From contig JACKCH010000015.1 of the NCBI GenBank assembly GCA_020634115.1, positions 1-64,000 of the forward strand: a stretch of 64,000 bases of DNA. The letters run 5' to 3'. This document shows positions 1-9,273 of the stretch, one piece after another. Source of the DNA: Anaerolineaceae bacterium (GTDB lineage: Bacteria; Chloroflexota; Anaerolineae; Aggregatilineales; Phototrophicaceae). The position numbers and the translations under genes were made by a program. Under the pieces are notes generated by a model. The model ran no database searches. It saw nothing but the letters and a program-made list of their open reading frames with translations, and was not told where the DNA came from. The number at the start of each line of letters is the position of its first letter. Positions within the stretch are counted from its first letter, which is position 1.

Positions 1-251
1 TGAAGCGGCGCCAGCCAGAGGCAAATCCGTAGCCGTAGCCGCTGGCGGCTATGAGACAGTGGGGTGGCGTGGTACTGTGCAATGAGAAAGGCAGCGGACG
101 CCATGACGGGATCGCGGGGCAGGCTCTCGGCCAGCACCACTGCGGAAACGGGTGTGGAAGGTCGCCGGGGGATGTGATGACGGCGGGTGCCAGGCGTGGG
201 GCGAAGCAAGATGCTCTGCCGCCGGATGGACGAGGAGATATGAATACTCAT
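1..251 (-). CDS. Partial hypothetical protein, N-terminus only
   Basis: An open frame begins with ATG at 251 and runs off the left edge of the window without a stop, giving 84 residues. Third codon positions are rich in G and C, as in the real genes nearby, which is the main reason to call it. The start is basic, and a stretch reading AVVLAESLPRD lies near residue 40. I recognise no family. No good ribosome-binding site precedes the ATG, so the true start may differ. It lies downstream of the beta-glucosidase gene on the same strand. Confidence 0.4.
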   Translation of the reverse strand, partial: MSIHISSSIRRQSILLRPTPGTRRHHIPRRPSTPVSAVVLAESLPRDPVMASAAFLIAQYHATPLSHSRQRLRLRICLWLAPL

Positions 252-334
252 TATTCCAACGAAACAGATCAGAGAAGGTGTACAGGATCAGACCTATGAA
301 CTTCCGCGCCGATCTGCCGATAGTCGTAAAATCG

Positions 335-1714
335 TTACCCGCCGTTTGAACCATTGCCGGATGCCAACGCATGGCCGTTTGACCGGATAACATCCCGATA
401 CCAGTAAGCCGATTGCTTGAGGATGCGCTTTTGCGAAGGATAATCCACGTAGATCATCCCAAAGCGGTGTTTCATCCCCTCCGCCCATTCAAAGTTATCC
501 ATGATGGACCAGTGGAAATAGCCGCCGATTTCCGTCCCATCCTGATATGCCTGGCTGAACTGCTGTAAGTGGCGTGCCGTGTAGTCAATGCGCTGCGGGT
601 CATGCACTTTGCCGTCCTGCTGCACCCAGTCCGAATTGGAAAGGCCGTTTTCGGTGATCACCACCGGCAGCTTGTAACGCTCATATAAGAAACGCGGCCC
701 CCAGTACAGGCCTTCCGGCGTGATATCCCAGTGGAACGCGGTAATCGGTGAACCGGCATGGCGTGGAATCTGGCTGTAGCCCTGGCTGCCATCGGCCCGA
801 ACCTCAGTACCCCAGTATATATTCAGGCCAAAAAAGTCATACGGCTGGTGAATGACTGGCATGTCTTTTTCAAATCCGGCGGGAAGCATGGCTTCAACCG
901 TCTTCAGCCCTTCGGCGGGATACGCCCCGAACATGATTGGGTCTGACCACCAGTTGATGTGCCAGAGTTCCGGTGTGGTGGTATCAAACATGAATTGGCG
1001 GGCGGCTGCAATATCGGCGTCGCTCCGGGTGTGGGGGATGCCCACACGGCCATTGTTGGCGATGCTGATTTTGCTTTCCGGGTTGGCGCTGCGGATCACC
1101 TGGGAGGCTTTGCCATGCGCCATCAACACATGATGAGCGATCCGAAAGCCATCGGCAGGGGAGAGCATATCGCCGGGGGCGTGGATGCCGCTGAGATGGC
1201 CCAGAACCGTGAACACCGCCGGTTCATTCATCGTCATCCAGTAACGCACCCGGTCGCCCAGGGCACGTGTCACCACCTGGGTGTACTCCGCGAACCAGTT
1301 GGAACTTTCCCGGTTGAGCCATCCGCCGCGCTGATAGAGTGCCAGCGGAAAGTCCCAGTGAAAGAGTGTTACATACGGCTGAATGTTCTTCTCCAGCAGT
1401 TGGTCAATCAGACGGTCGTAAAAATCCAGCCCCTGCTCATTGACCTGGCCGATGCCGTGCGGCAGAATGCGCGACCAGGAAAGCGACAGGCGGTAGGCGT
1501 GGAGGCCGATCTCCTGCATTAAGGCTACATCTTCTGTGTAGCGGTGATAATGATCGCAGGCGATGTCGCCGGTATGACCATTAAATGTTTTCCCTGGACG
1601 ATGCGCAAACGCATCCCATACCGAAAGCCCGCGCCCATCGGCGTTGTAGCCGCCTTCGACCTGATACGCTGCCGCCGCCGCGCCCCACACGAAATTGGCT
1701 GGAAACATCGTCAT
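335..1714 (-). CDS. GH1 beta-glucosidase
   Basis: This 459-residue protein is a family 1 glycoside hydrolase that would release terminal beta-linked glucose or galactose from oligosaccharides. The acid/base glutamate lies in TMNEP (about E164) and the nucleophile in ITENG (about E355). The N-terminal FVWGAAAAAYQVEG strand and the DNFEW segment are typical, and the length is normal for the family. No signal peptide is seen, so it should be cytoplasmic. ATG 1714 is chosen because AAGGAG lies 9 bases upstream; an in-frame TTG at 1732 overlaps that site and is less likely. The gene diverges from a ROK repressor, which probably controls it. Confidence 0.95.
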   Translation of the reverse strand: MTMFPANFVWGAAAAAYQVEGGYNADGRGLSVWDAFAHRPGKTFNGHTGDIACDHYHRYTEDVALMQEIGLHAYRLSLSWSRILPHGIGQVNEQGLDFYDRLIDQLLEKNIQPYVTLFHWDFPLALYQRGGWLNRESSNWFAEYTQVVTRALGDRVRYWMTMNEPAVFTVLGHLSGIHAPGDMLSPADGFRIAHHVLMAHGKASQVIRSANPESKISIANNGRVGIPHTRSDADIAAARQFMFDTTTPELWHINWWSDPIMFGAYPAEGLKTVEAMLPAGFEKDMPVIHQPYDFFGLNIYWGTEVRADGSQGYSQIPRHAGSPITAFHWDITPEGLYWGPRFLYERYKLPVVITENGLSNSDWVQQDGKVHDPQRIDYTARHLQQFSQAYQDGTEIGGYFHWSIMDNFEWAEGMKHRFGMIYVDYPSQKRILKQSAYWYRDVIRSNGHALASGNGSNGG

Positions 1715-1759
1715 AATACAAAACTCCTTCAAGCCGCGAATTCATATTTTACATCTCTA

Positions 1760-1788
1760 ATTTTATGTCGTAAAATAAATAATAACAA
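1760..1788 (-). promoter_or_regulatory. Promoter of the GH1 gene with overlapping palindrome
   Basis: On the minus strand TTGTTA (1788-1783) and TAAAAT (1765-1760) are separated by 17 bases, a good sigma-70-type promoter. The -10 box is one arm of the palindrome ATTTTATGTCGTAAAAT (1760-1776). A repressor bound there would block the promoter, and the divergent ROK protein is the obvious candidate. The role of the palindrome is inferred. Confidence 0.5.
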
Positions 1789-1904
1789 GTAGTAGATTGT
1801 TATCGAGGCAAATGTTTCATCGTGCTTCGTGCGGGACGCGGGGAAGAGGTCAAAGGTTATCGCAGTGCAATCGCCCGATAATGTTATACCCGCCCCCGCT
1901 TGTC

Positions 1905-1936
1905 TTGACGGAGCTTATTTTACTCAATAGAATAAG
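1905..1936 (+). promoter_or_regulatory. Promoter of the ROK gene with inverted repeat
   Basis: TTGACG (1905-1910) and TAGAAT (1928-1933) are separated by 17 bases. The inverted repeat CTTATT (1914-1919) and AATAAG (1931-1936) covers the spacer and the -10 box, which would suit autoregulation. The implied leader is about 130 bases long. No convincing gene lies between 1715 and 2069. Confidence 0.45.
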
Positions 1937-2069
1937 GTTGTCGGACCACATTCCGCATCCGGTTATGATGTTCGCACGGGAGATAGGCAACCTGGGGCAC
2001 TTCCCGGATGAGCTGTGTAGGTTAAGTGATCCAAAATAGAATACGACCAATATATCCTTGAGGCTTATT

Positions 2070-3302
2070 GTGCAATCCCCCCGGCGAACCATTGATCTCC
2101 GCTCTGTCAATCGTCAGACTGTCTTACGCCGCCTGTATTTTGACGGCCCGATGAGCCGTTTGGAAATAAGCCAGCATTCCCGGCTGAGTCCGGCCACAAT
2201 CACCAATGTCGTCAACGATCTGCTGAAAGAAGACATTGTGATTGAAACCGGCCTGGTGGAATCTGAAGGCGGGCGTCCCCGCACGATTCTGGCGGTAAAC
2301 CCCCAGCACGGCTACTTTATCGGTGTTGACCTGGGCGAAACCCATGTGCAGCTTGACCTGTTCGACCTGCATATGACCAAACAGAAAACCGCCCGGTATC
2401 TGGTTGCTCCGCAGGATAATTCGCCGGAGCAGTTTATCCAGCATATTGTCAATGGACTGGATGAACTACTGAAAACCGAGGGTCTGAAGCCGGAGATGAT
2501 TCTAGGGGTCGGGGTGGGGCTTCCCGGCCTGGTGGAACGCGGCGGCAAATACAATGTTTCATCCCCGATATGGAAGTGGGAAAACGTCCCCTTTGGCGAA
2601 ATGCTCCGAAGCCGGATCACCTTGCCCGTTTTCCTGGATAACGGCGCGAAGGCGATGGCTCTGGCTGAAACCTGGTTCGGCGCTGGACGCGGTTATCAGA
2701 ATCTAATTGTTGTTCTGTTAGGCACCGGGATCGGATCGGGCATTATCACGCACGGCAGCCTTTACCGGGGGCCGACGAACAGCGCCGGGGAATTAGGGCA
2801 TACCATTATTGTGCTGGATGGTCGCTCCTGCCGCTGCGGAAGCCGGGGATGCCTGGAGGCCTACGCCGGAGCGCCCGGTATGATCGCCACGCTGCACGAT
2901 CTTGCGCCGGACAGCCCGCTTCTCAGAACCAACGACGAAGACGATGATCAACTGGCAATACTGAATAACCTTGTGGCCGGGGTTGAACAGGGCGACCCTA
3001 CCGCGATAGAGACTGTCCGCGCTACGGCCTATTATCTGAGCGCGGCGATTGCGAATGTGGTCAACCTGTTTAACCCGGAGATGATCGTTGTAGGTGGTTG
3101 GGTTGGCCTGCAAATCGGTTCTACTATTCTCGATTACCTGCGGGAGTACGTAGATCAGTACGCGCTGCCGCCGCTGCGAAAGGTGGTTCAGATTGAAATT
3201 TCGCAGTTGGGGCAGGATGCAATCTGTATGGGCGCGGCCTGCCTGGTGTTGGATCAGTTTTTAGCCGGCAACCCCAAGTTTATGCGCAAAAACCCATCGT
3301 AG
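2070..3302 (+). CDS. ROK-family transcriptional repressor (NagC/XylR type)
   Basis: This 410-residue protein joins an N-terminal winged helix-turn-helix (about residues 10-65, including LEISQHSRLSPATITNVV) to a ROK sugar-kinase-fold domain. The ROK part shows the zinc-binding CRCGSRGCLEAY motif, GELGHT and two glycine-rich phosphate-loop segments. Such proteins bind DNA and release it when a sugar or sugar phosphate binds. GTG 2070 is preferred because TTGAGG lies about 6 bases upstream; the in-frame TTG at 2058 falls inside that site. The gene diverges from the GH1 gene and precedes the glycan-use run, so it may control both. Confidence 0.9.
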   Translation: MQSPRRTIDLRSVNRQTVLRRLYFDGPMSRLEISQHSRLSPATITNVVNDLLKEDIVIETGLVESEGGRPRTILAVNPQHGYFIGVDLGETHVQLDLFDLHMTKQKTARYLVAPQDNSPEQFIQHIVNGLDELLKTEGLKPEMILGVGVGLPGLVERGGKYNVSSPIWKWENVPFGEMLRSRITLPVFLDNGAKAMALAETWFGAGRGYQNLIVVLLGTGIGSGIITHGSLYRGPTNSAGELGHTIIVLDGRSCRCGSRGCLEAYAGAPGMIATLHDLAPDSPLLRTNDEDDDQLAILNNLVAGVEQGDPTAIETVRATAYYLSAAIANVVNLFNPEMIVVGGWVGLQIGSTILDYLREYVDQYALPPLRKVVQIEISQLGQDAICMGAACLVLDQFLAGNPKFMRKNPS

Positions 3303-3436
3303 AATCGCCGCTCGACACGCCCCGGAGACAATCAGCGTATCAGCACTAAGCCTTGCGGGCTGTGGCTCGCGCCTCGCCTTACGGACCCGGCCAATTTCCA
3401 CTGATTTCACACCTGAATTTGCCAACTGCTATCATC

Positions 3437-3480
3437 TTGACAGGATGAAACTTGTGTCGTATATTGTCTTTAAACAAGAC
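3437..3480 (+). promoter_or_regulatory. Strong promoter and operator-like repeat before the glycan run
   Basis: TTGACA (3437-3442) and TATATT (3460-3465) are spaced by 17 bases, close to the sigma-70 consensus. The inverted repeat GTCTT-TAAAC-AAGAC (3466-3480) follows at once, where the transcript would begin. It could be an operator or a small leader hairpin. This promoter probably drives the GH35-like gene and the genes after it. Confidence 0.5.
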
Positions 3481-3495
3481 TAAAAATAAGTATTG

Positions 3496-5604
3496 ATGAA
3501 AACACCTTATCACGCTTTTTCAGTACACGATGGTCGCATTTTCCGGGATGGGCAGCAGCTCCTTTTAGTGAGTGCCGATTATCCTTATTATCGTGATGAT
3601 CGGGCGAACTGGGCTGACCGGCTGCAAACCCTGAAGTCCTTAGGCATTCAGGTTGTAACAGCTTACATTCCCTGGCGGCACCATCAGCTATCCTCCACAC
3701 AAGCGCCGGATTTTGTTGGGCAGACCCAACCTAACCGCGATGTTCTGGGGTTTCTGGCGCTATGCGCGTCTCTCGAACTCCCTGTCATTATGAAGCCCGG
3801 CCCGTTTGTGCACGCTGAACTCAACTACGGCGGCCTGCCGGACTGGACATGCCCGGTGAATAACCCCGACATTGAGCCGCTGCTGAATGCGTATGATTCA
3901 AACGTGTACTGGACAGGGGCAGCGCTGGATAACAGCGGAACGCAAGTCGCCCCCTGGCCGCTGCCGGCCCCTTTCTCCCCGGCATTCTCACACCTGGTAC
4001 ACACGTGGATGGCCCAGGTCAGCGAACAGGTAATCCGCCCGCACGAAGCGCCGGATGGCCCGATCATCGCCCTGCAGATCGCCAATGAAGGAATCTACTC
4101 CAACGGTCAGCACGCGCCCTGGGCGTATGATTACAGCCCCTCGGCATTGGCGCTCTATCGGGAGTTTCTGCAAGCGCGTTACCGGACATTAGGTCACTAC
4201 AACCAGCGGCACGCGGCACACTTCACCGCCTGGGAGCAAATTCCCCCTCCCCAGGACGGGCACTCACAGCACCAGCAACCTTACATAGACTGGGGCGAGT
4301 TCCAGGCCGACTATATGCGGCAGGTCTTTTTGCACTGGTCTGCCCAACTGCAAACAAGGCTGCCCATTTTCATCAACCAGAATCCGCCGCTGGGTGAGCC
4401 TTTTGGCACCGACTCCTGGCTGACGCGGGTTGAGCCGGAACGCTGGAACAATGTTCACTACGGATTTACCAACTGGGTCGGCGATGTCTCCGCCAATCCC
4501 GCCACGTTTGACCGGTATATCCTCACTGCCAAGCGTACCCCAGGGGTGAATCTGGAAGAGAACTGGGGTTTTGGTGAACTGTACGACGCGGCCTATGTGG
4601 ATGCGGCCACCAGCTTTTACCAGACGCTGGCGATCCTGAACGCGGGCGCAACCGGTTTCAACGTCTATACAGGGGTGGCAACCGCCGGGCGCGACCCCAA
4701 CCTGGAAATTATCCCCCGGATGCCGTACCCGGATGCTGCGCCGGTGACCGAACACGGCGAGATCACCCCCAAAGCGGAGATTGTGCGCTGGCTGGCGACC
4801 TTTATGGCGCGTTACGGGGCCGAGTTTCTGGCCTGCCAGCCTGTCCAACCGGCGGCATGGGGTGTTTATCTCCCGGCGGCGCGCTGGGGGGCATGGGACT
4901 GGGAAAGCGGTGGCACACACGGCCAGCAGTTGGCGCGTTTCCAGCGGGAGATGCGGCAGATGCACCTCGATTATGGTGTGCTGAACCTGCAAGCAACCAC
5001 CGTTGAAGACTGGCTGCGCTTCCCGTACCTCATGACTGCCTGTGATCGTACCATGCACCGGGCGGTTCAGGAAAAGCTGGTGGAATACGCCCGGAGTGGC
5101 GGCAAGCTGGCGCTGGTGGGCAGTCTTCCCGATTTAGATGAGCACTTTCACCCGTGCGAAATCCTGGCGGCAAACGCTGGATTATTCCAGGTGTTCCCGG
5201 AAGTCGCGCTGGAAGGCTGGCTGGCCGGTGTCGAGCGTCCACAGGTGGAAACCGGCGCGGCGGATGTCTGGGTGCGAACCCACCCGACGCAGAATGTGCA
5301 GTTCGTCACCCTGCTGTTCCCGACGGGAAGCCCGCAGACCGCCTGCCTGACGGTGCCGGTTGGCGAACGCCACCTGCGCTTTGTGTTATCGGCGGCCCCG
5401 GCGGGTGGGGCCTTCCTGCGGCTGGAACACGGCCAAATCAGCGCCGTGATGATTAAGGGACTCAATCATTTTCGCGGTGTGCTGGTCGTGCCGCGTATCA
5501 CCCTGGGAGATCAGGAGTTTGCCAGCACCGAACCGGGCGATTTTGCCTGGATTGATGGCCGAACTTACTTTCTTTCGGCGGCAGGGCAGAGCATAGAACC
5601 ATGA
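3496..5604 (+). CDS. GH35-like beta-galactosidase
   Basis: This 702-residue protein has an N-terminal TIM barrel of the GH35/GH42 type. The start region contains the typical SADYPYYR and PWRHHQ strands. The likely acid/base glutamate is in LQIANEG (about E198). The nucleophile is probably E354, E355 or E361 in the segment reading LEENWGFGE. After about residue 470 comes a region resembling a glutamine-amidotransferase-like domain with LVEYARSGGKLALVG. The first glutamate of the usual ENE motif is alanine here, so the substrate may not be a standard galactoside. No signal peptide is seen. ATG 3496 follows an in-frame TTG at 3493; the ribosome-binding site is weak. The stop overlaps the next start in ATGA. 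Confidence 0.75.
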   Translation: MKTPYHAFSVHDGRIFRDGQQLLLVSADYPYYRDDRANWADRLQTLKSLGIQVVTAYIPWRHHQLSSTQAPDFVGQTQPNRDVLGFLALCASLELPVIMKPGPFVHAELNYGGLPDWTCPVNNPDIEPLLNAYDSNVYWTGAALDNSGTQVAPWPLPAPFSPAFSHLVHTWMAQVSEQVIRPHEAPDGPIIALQIANEGIYSNGQHAPWAYDYSPSALALYREFLQARYRTLGHYNQRHAAHFTAWEQIPPPQDGHSQHQQPYIDWGEFQADYMRQVFLHWSAQLQTRLPIFINQNPPLGEPFGTDSWLTRVEPERWNNVHYGFTNWVGDVSANPATFDRYILTAKRTPGVNLEENWGFGELYDAAYVDAATSFYQTLAILNAGATGFNVYTGVATAGRDPNLEIIPRMPYPDAAPVTEHGEITPKAEIVRWLATFMARYGAEFLACQPVQPAAWGVYLPAARWGAWDWESGGTHGQQLARFQREMRQMHLDYGVLNLQATTVEDWLRFPYLMTACDRTMHRAVQEKLVEYARSGGKLALVGSLPDLDEHFHPCEILAANAGLFQVFPEVALEGWLAGVERPQVETGAADVWVRTHPTQNVQFVTLLFPTGSPQTACLTVPVGERHLRFVLSAAPAGGAFLRLEHGQISAVMIKGLNHFRGVLVVPRITLGDQEFASTEPGDFAWIDGRTYFLSAAGQSIEP

Positions 5605-7073
5605 GCCGAACACGCATTTTTCTGTTTATCAGTTTACTGGTTGTGATTTCTGGGGCTTCGGAATTTATCTTGATGAATCAGACCACCAGCGCCACCACCG
5701 TTGCAACGACTGGCAGCGAAGTCTGGTTGACACTGCCCGATCAATCGAAAAAACTCAGCCGGGAAGCGGACTTGACGTTTACCCCAGGGGCAGAAGCGCC
5801 CCAGGGCGCGTACCGGATTGAGATTGACGAGACGGTTCAATACCAGCGAATGGAAGGGTTTGGCGCGGCCATGACCGATTCTTCGGCCTGGCTGCTGATG
5901 CGAATCCTCAGTGACCGGCAGCGCGAAGCCGTTATGCGGAATCTGTTCACCCATGAGGGAGACGGTATCGGCCTGAGCTACGTGCGCATCCCCATCGGCG
6001 CGTCGGATTTTGCCCTGCACGATTATTCGTATGACGACATGCCGCGCGGGGAAACTGACCCTGATTTGGAACATTTCTCCATCAATTACGACGAAGCCTA
6101 CATTATCCCGGCGCTGCAAATGGCGCAGGAACTCAACCCGCAGCTTCGTTTCATGGCCTCCCCCTGGAGCGCGCCGGGGTGGATGAAAAGCGGCGGCAGT
6201 CTGCACGGTGGCACGCTGCTGCCGGAGTATTACGGGGCGTTTTCAGATTATCTCGTGAAGTTTATCCAGGCATACGCCGAACATGGCGTCACCATTGACA
6301 GCCTGACACCGCAAAATGAGCCGATGTTCACCACCGATGGCTACCCGACGATGCGCATTTCCTCCGATGCCGAAACCGAACTGGTGCGCGACCACCTCGG
6401 CCCGGCGCTCCGGGATGCCGGACTCCCAACCCGTATCGTGGTTTACGACCACAACTGGGATATGTACCTGTATCCGATGCGCGTGCTTGGCGACCCGGCG
6501 GCGGCAGCCTACATTGACGGCGTCGCTTTCCACTGTTACGGCGGCGATGTTGCCAATCAGTCCCTGATTCACGATGCATACCCCGATAAAAATATCTGGT
6601 TTACGGAATGTTCGGGCGGGGGTTGGGCGGTAGGCTTCGCCAATAACCTGAGTTGGAATATTCGTACATTGGCGATTGGCAACTTCCGCAACTGGGGCAA
6701 CAGCATGTTGCTGTGGAATCTGGCGCTGGACGAAAACAGCGGCCCCAAGAATGGTGGTTGCCAGAACTGCCGGGGCGTTGTCACGGTTGACCAATCCAGC
6801 GGAGAGGTCACCTACAACGAGGAATTCTACATCCTGGGTCACCTGAGCAAGCTGGTTGATCCGGGCGCATACCGGGTTGAATCAACTGCCTATCGAGAAG
6901 GGCAGCCGGAGAATGTGGCATTCCTGAACCCTGATGGCAGCCTGGTTCTGGTCGTTCATGCCACCCAGAACGTTACTTTTGCCGTTGCCTGGCAGGGACA
7001 GCACTTTGACTACACCCTGCCAGCCGGTGGTGTCGTTACCTTCAAATGGAACGCGCCCGTATCACAGAATTAA
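5601..7073 (+). CDS. GH30 glycoside hydrolase, secreted or membrane-anchored
   Basis: This 490-residue protein is a family 30 hydrolase of the glucosylceramidase or endo-beta-1,6-glucanase group. The acid/base glutamate is in TPQNEP (about E240) and the nucleophile in FTECSGG (about E336). MEGFGAAMTDSSAW near residue 85 is the family's N-terminal signature. A beta-sandwich usual for GH30 closes the C-terminus. Residues 5-25 form one hydrophobic stretch, a signal peptide or anchor, so the enzyme should act outside the membrane. The start overlaps the GH35-like stop by 4 bases, so the two are translationally coupled. Confidence 0.9.
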   Translation: MSRTRIFLFISLLVVISGASEFILMNQTTSATTVATTGSEVWLTLPDQSKKLSREADLTFTPGAEAPQGAYRIEIDETVQYQRMEGFGAAMTDSSAWLLMRILSDRQREAVMRNLFTHEGDGIGLSYVRIPIGASDFALHDYSYDDMPRGETDPDLEHFSINYDEAYIIPALQMAQELNPQLRFMASPWSAPGWMKSGGSLHGGTLLPEYYGAFSDYLVKFIQAYAEHGVTIDSLTPQNEPMFTTDGYPTMRISSDAETELVRDHLGPALRDAGLPTRIVVYDHNWDMYLYPMRVLGDPAAAAYIDGVAFHCYGGDVANQSLIHDAYPDKNIWFTECSGGGWAVGFANNLSWNIRTLAIGNFRNWGNSMLLWNLALDENSGPKNGGCQNCRGVVTVDQSSGEVTYNEEFYILGHLSKLVDPGAYRVESTAYREGQPENVAFLNPDGSLVLVVHATQNVTFAVAWQGQHFDYTLPAGGVVTFKWNAPVSQN

Positions 7074-7130
7074 AGCCGGTCAACTCCATTCGGAACAGAT
7101 AGCGTAAGATAAAGAAAGGTAGCAGAAAAT

Positions 7131-9194
7131 ATGTCAATGAAAAAGAAAATGTTCAGTTTATTGGGAGTTATGGCACTGGTTCTGGTGCTGGGCGTCTCCG
7201 CTGTGGCGGTAACTGCCCAGGACGAAGAATCCGCCCCAGTGACTCTTCAGGATTTTGCGGGCGAAGTCGCCACAGAGGATGTTTATCAGGCTGTCGCCAG
7301 CGTTGCTGATGGCGTCCTGGTCAGCACCAGTGATACCGGCGAATGGCACACGATTGGTGCGGCGCTGGGCGCGGACCCGGTGGACATCAGCGGGTACGAT
7401 CAGCTGTGCTTTACTGTGACCGATCCCGTTGGTGGCAACACCGTCGGCGTGAAACTGGTGGATGCCTCCGGCGCGGCCACCGAACGCTGGACAGACAATG
7501 AAGCCGTTGGCGGCAACCCCAAGACGGCTGAGAACCAGTGGACAACCATGTGCCTGAATCTGATCGCCTACACGGAAGTTGATCTGACCCAGATCACTCA
7601 GATTCAATTCACGATGTTCGCAGCCGGCGTCTATAATTTCGATGATATTTCGGTTCAGATGTTCGGCCAGGGTGTCCAGGCCGCGCCTCCACCGCAGCAG
7701 TTGATCCTCACCGTCGTGCAGGACTTCGAGCAGGAAGACACCTATTACAGCGACTATCAGGCCGATGTCAGCCTGAGCACCGATGTGGTGTACGGCGGCG
7801 CATCCTCCCTGCTGGCGTCCAGCGCCGAGGGTGAATGGCACGCATTCGGCGCGTACCCGTCAGAACGTCCGCTGGATGTGAGCGGCTACGACAAGGTGTG
7901 CTTCTGGATTTACGACACCACCGCCAACAATGACGGCGCCGCGGCCAACACGGTTGGCGTCTCCCTGATTGATGCCGCCGGGACAAAAGCCGAAGTCTGG
8001 ACAGACCATGCCGACGCAGGCGACAATCCCAAGACCGTCCAGAACGAATGGGTGCAGATGTGCGTCAACCTGTCAGCCTATACTGGCGCAGATATGACCC
8101 AGATTGACAAGATTCAGTTCGCGCTGTACTGGGCAGGCGATTACTACGTGGACGACATCGCCTTTGCGATTGCCATCCCCGACCCCGCCGCCAATCTGAC
8201 TCAGACCGTCGTGCAGGACTTCGAGCAGGAAGACACCTATTACAGCGACTACCAGGCCGATGTCAGCCTGAGCACCGATGTGGTGTACGGCGGCGCATCC
8301 TCCCTGCTGGCGTCCAGCGCCGAGGGTGAATGGCACGCATTCGGCGCGTATCCGAGCGAACGCCCGCTGGATGTGAGCGGTTACGACAAGGTGTGCTTCT
8401 GGATTTACGACACCACCGCCAACAATGACGGCGCCGCGGCCAATACGGTTGGTGTCTCCCTGATTGATGCCGCCGGGACAAAAGCCGAAGTCTGGACCGA
8501 TCATGCCGACGCGGGCGCGAACCCCAAGACCGTCCAGAACGAATGGGTGCAGATGTGCGTCAACCTGTCAGCCTATACTGGCGCAGATATGACCCAGATT
8601 GACAAGATTCAGTTCGCGCTCTACTGGGCGGGCGACTACTATATTGACGACATTTCCTTCGGCGTTCTGAATGAAGAAGCAGTGGTTGAAGTGCCAGAGC
8701 CGGTTGTTGAAAATCTGGAATTTACCGCTGTGCAGGACTTCGAGCAGGAAGACACCTACTACAGCGACTACCAGGCCGATGTCAGCCTGGGCGATATTGC
8801 CTTCAGCGGCGCGTCCTCCCTGATGGCAACCAGCGCCGAGGGCGAATGGCACGCATTCGGCGCGTATCCCAGCGAACGCCCGCTGGATGTGAGCGGCTAC
8901 GACAAGGTATGCTTCTGGATTTACGACACCACGACCAACAATAGCGGCGAGGCGGCCAATACGGTTGGCGTCTCCCTGATTGACGCTGCCGGGACGAAGG
9001 GCGAAGTCTGGACGGACAACCCGGATGCGGGCGTGAACCCCAAGACGGCGACGAACGAATGGACGCAGATGTGCATCAACCTATCGGCCTATGCTGATGT
9101 TGATCTGACGCAAATTGATAAAATCCAGTTCTCGCTGTACTGGGCCGGCACGTACTATGTGGATGACATTTCCTTTGCTCAGGTCGTTCCCTGA
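7131..9194 (+). CDS. Secreted protein with four jelly-roll-like repeats
   Basis: This 687-residue protein starts with a signal peptide ending near VTAQD. Four copies of a domain of about 150 residues follow, starting near residues 38, 196, 361 and 534. Each copy has a GEWH segment, a DVSGYDKVCFWIYD strand, a TVGVSLIDAAG strand and a C-terminal YYVDDISF strand. The pattern resembles galactose-binding-like or carbohydrate-binding jelly rolls, but I cannot name a family. Copies 2 and 3 are almost identical in DNA. Its place between secreted hydrolases and a solute-binding protein suggests it holds glycans at the cell surface. No catalytic motif is seen. Confidence 0.8.
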   Translation: MSMKKKMFSLLGVMALVLVLGVSAVAVTAQDEESAPVTLQDFAGEVATEDVYQAVASVADGVLVSTSDTGEWHTIGAALGADPVDISGYDQLCFTVTDPVGGNTVGVKLVDASGAATERWTDNEAVGGNPKTAENQWTTMCLNLIAYTEVDLTQITQIQFTMFAAGVYNFDDISVQMFGQGVQAAPPPQQLILTVVQDFEQEDTYYSDYQADVSLSTDVVYGGASSLLASSAEGEWHAFGAYPSERPLDVSGYDKVCFWIYDTTANNDGAAANTVGVSLIDAAGTKAEVWTDHADAGDNPKTVQNEWVQMCVNLSAYTGADMTQIDKIQFALYWAGDYYVDDIAFAIAIPDPAANLTQTVVQDFEQEDTYYSDYQADVSLSTDVVYGGASSLLASSAEGEWHAFGAYPSERPLDVSGYDKVCFWIYDTTANNDGAAANTVGVSLIDAAGTKAEVWTDHADAGANPKTVQNEWVQMCVNLSAYTGADMTQIDKIQFALYWAGDYYIDDISFGVLNEEAVVEVPEPVVENLEFTAVQDFEQEDTYYSDYQADVSLGDIAFSGASSLMATSAEGEWHAFGAYPSERPLDVSGYDKVCFWIYDTTTNNSGEAANTVGVSLIDAAGTKGEVWTDNPDAGVNPKTATNEWTQMCINLSAYADVDLTQIDKIQFSLYWAGTYYVDDISFAQVVP
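7716..9180 (+). repeat. Three long tandem DNA repeats inside the jelly-roll gene
   Basis: Units begin at 7716, 8211 and 8730 (periods 495 and 519 bases), each starting with GTGCAGGACTTCGAGCAGGA. The first two match over hundreds of bases with few changes; the third is more diverged. The pattern points to recent in-frame duplication or gene conversion. The first domain of the protein is too diverged to belong to the DNA repeat. Confidence 0.85.
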
Positions 9195-9219
9195 GTAACA
9201 ACCAGACGGAAAACAGGTC

Positions 9220-9248
9220 GTGGAGGGGGTTCAATGCCCCCTTCACCA
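9220..9248 (+). other. Hairpin between the jelly-roll gene and the solute-binding gene
   Basis: GTGG-A-GGGGG and CCCCC-TT-CACC form an imperfect stem around TTCAATG. No run of T follows, so it is probably not a full terminator. It may set relative transcript levels or stabilise the upstream message. Confidence 0.4.
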
Positions 9249-9273
9249 CCCCTATACCTAAAGGAGTGTTCTG

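Noticed and set aside
4264..5058. 264-codon minus-strand open frame
   Set aside because: It lies inside the GH35-like gene and mirrors its codon pattern.
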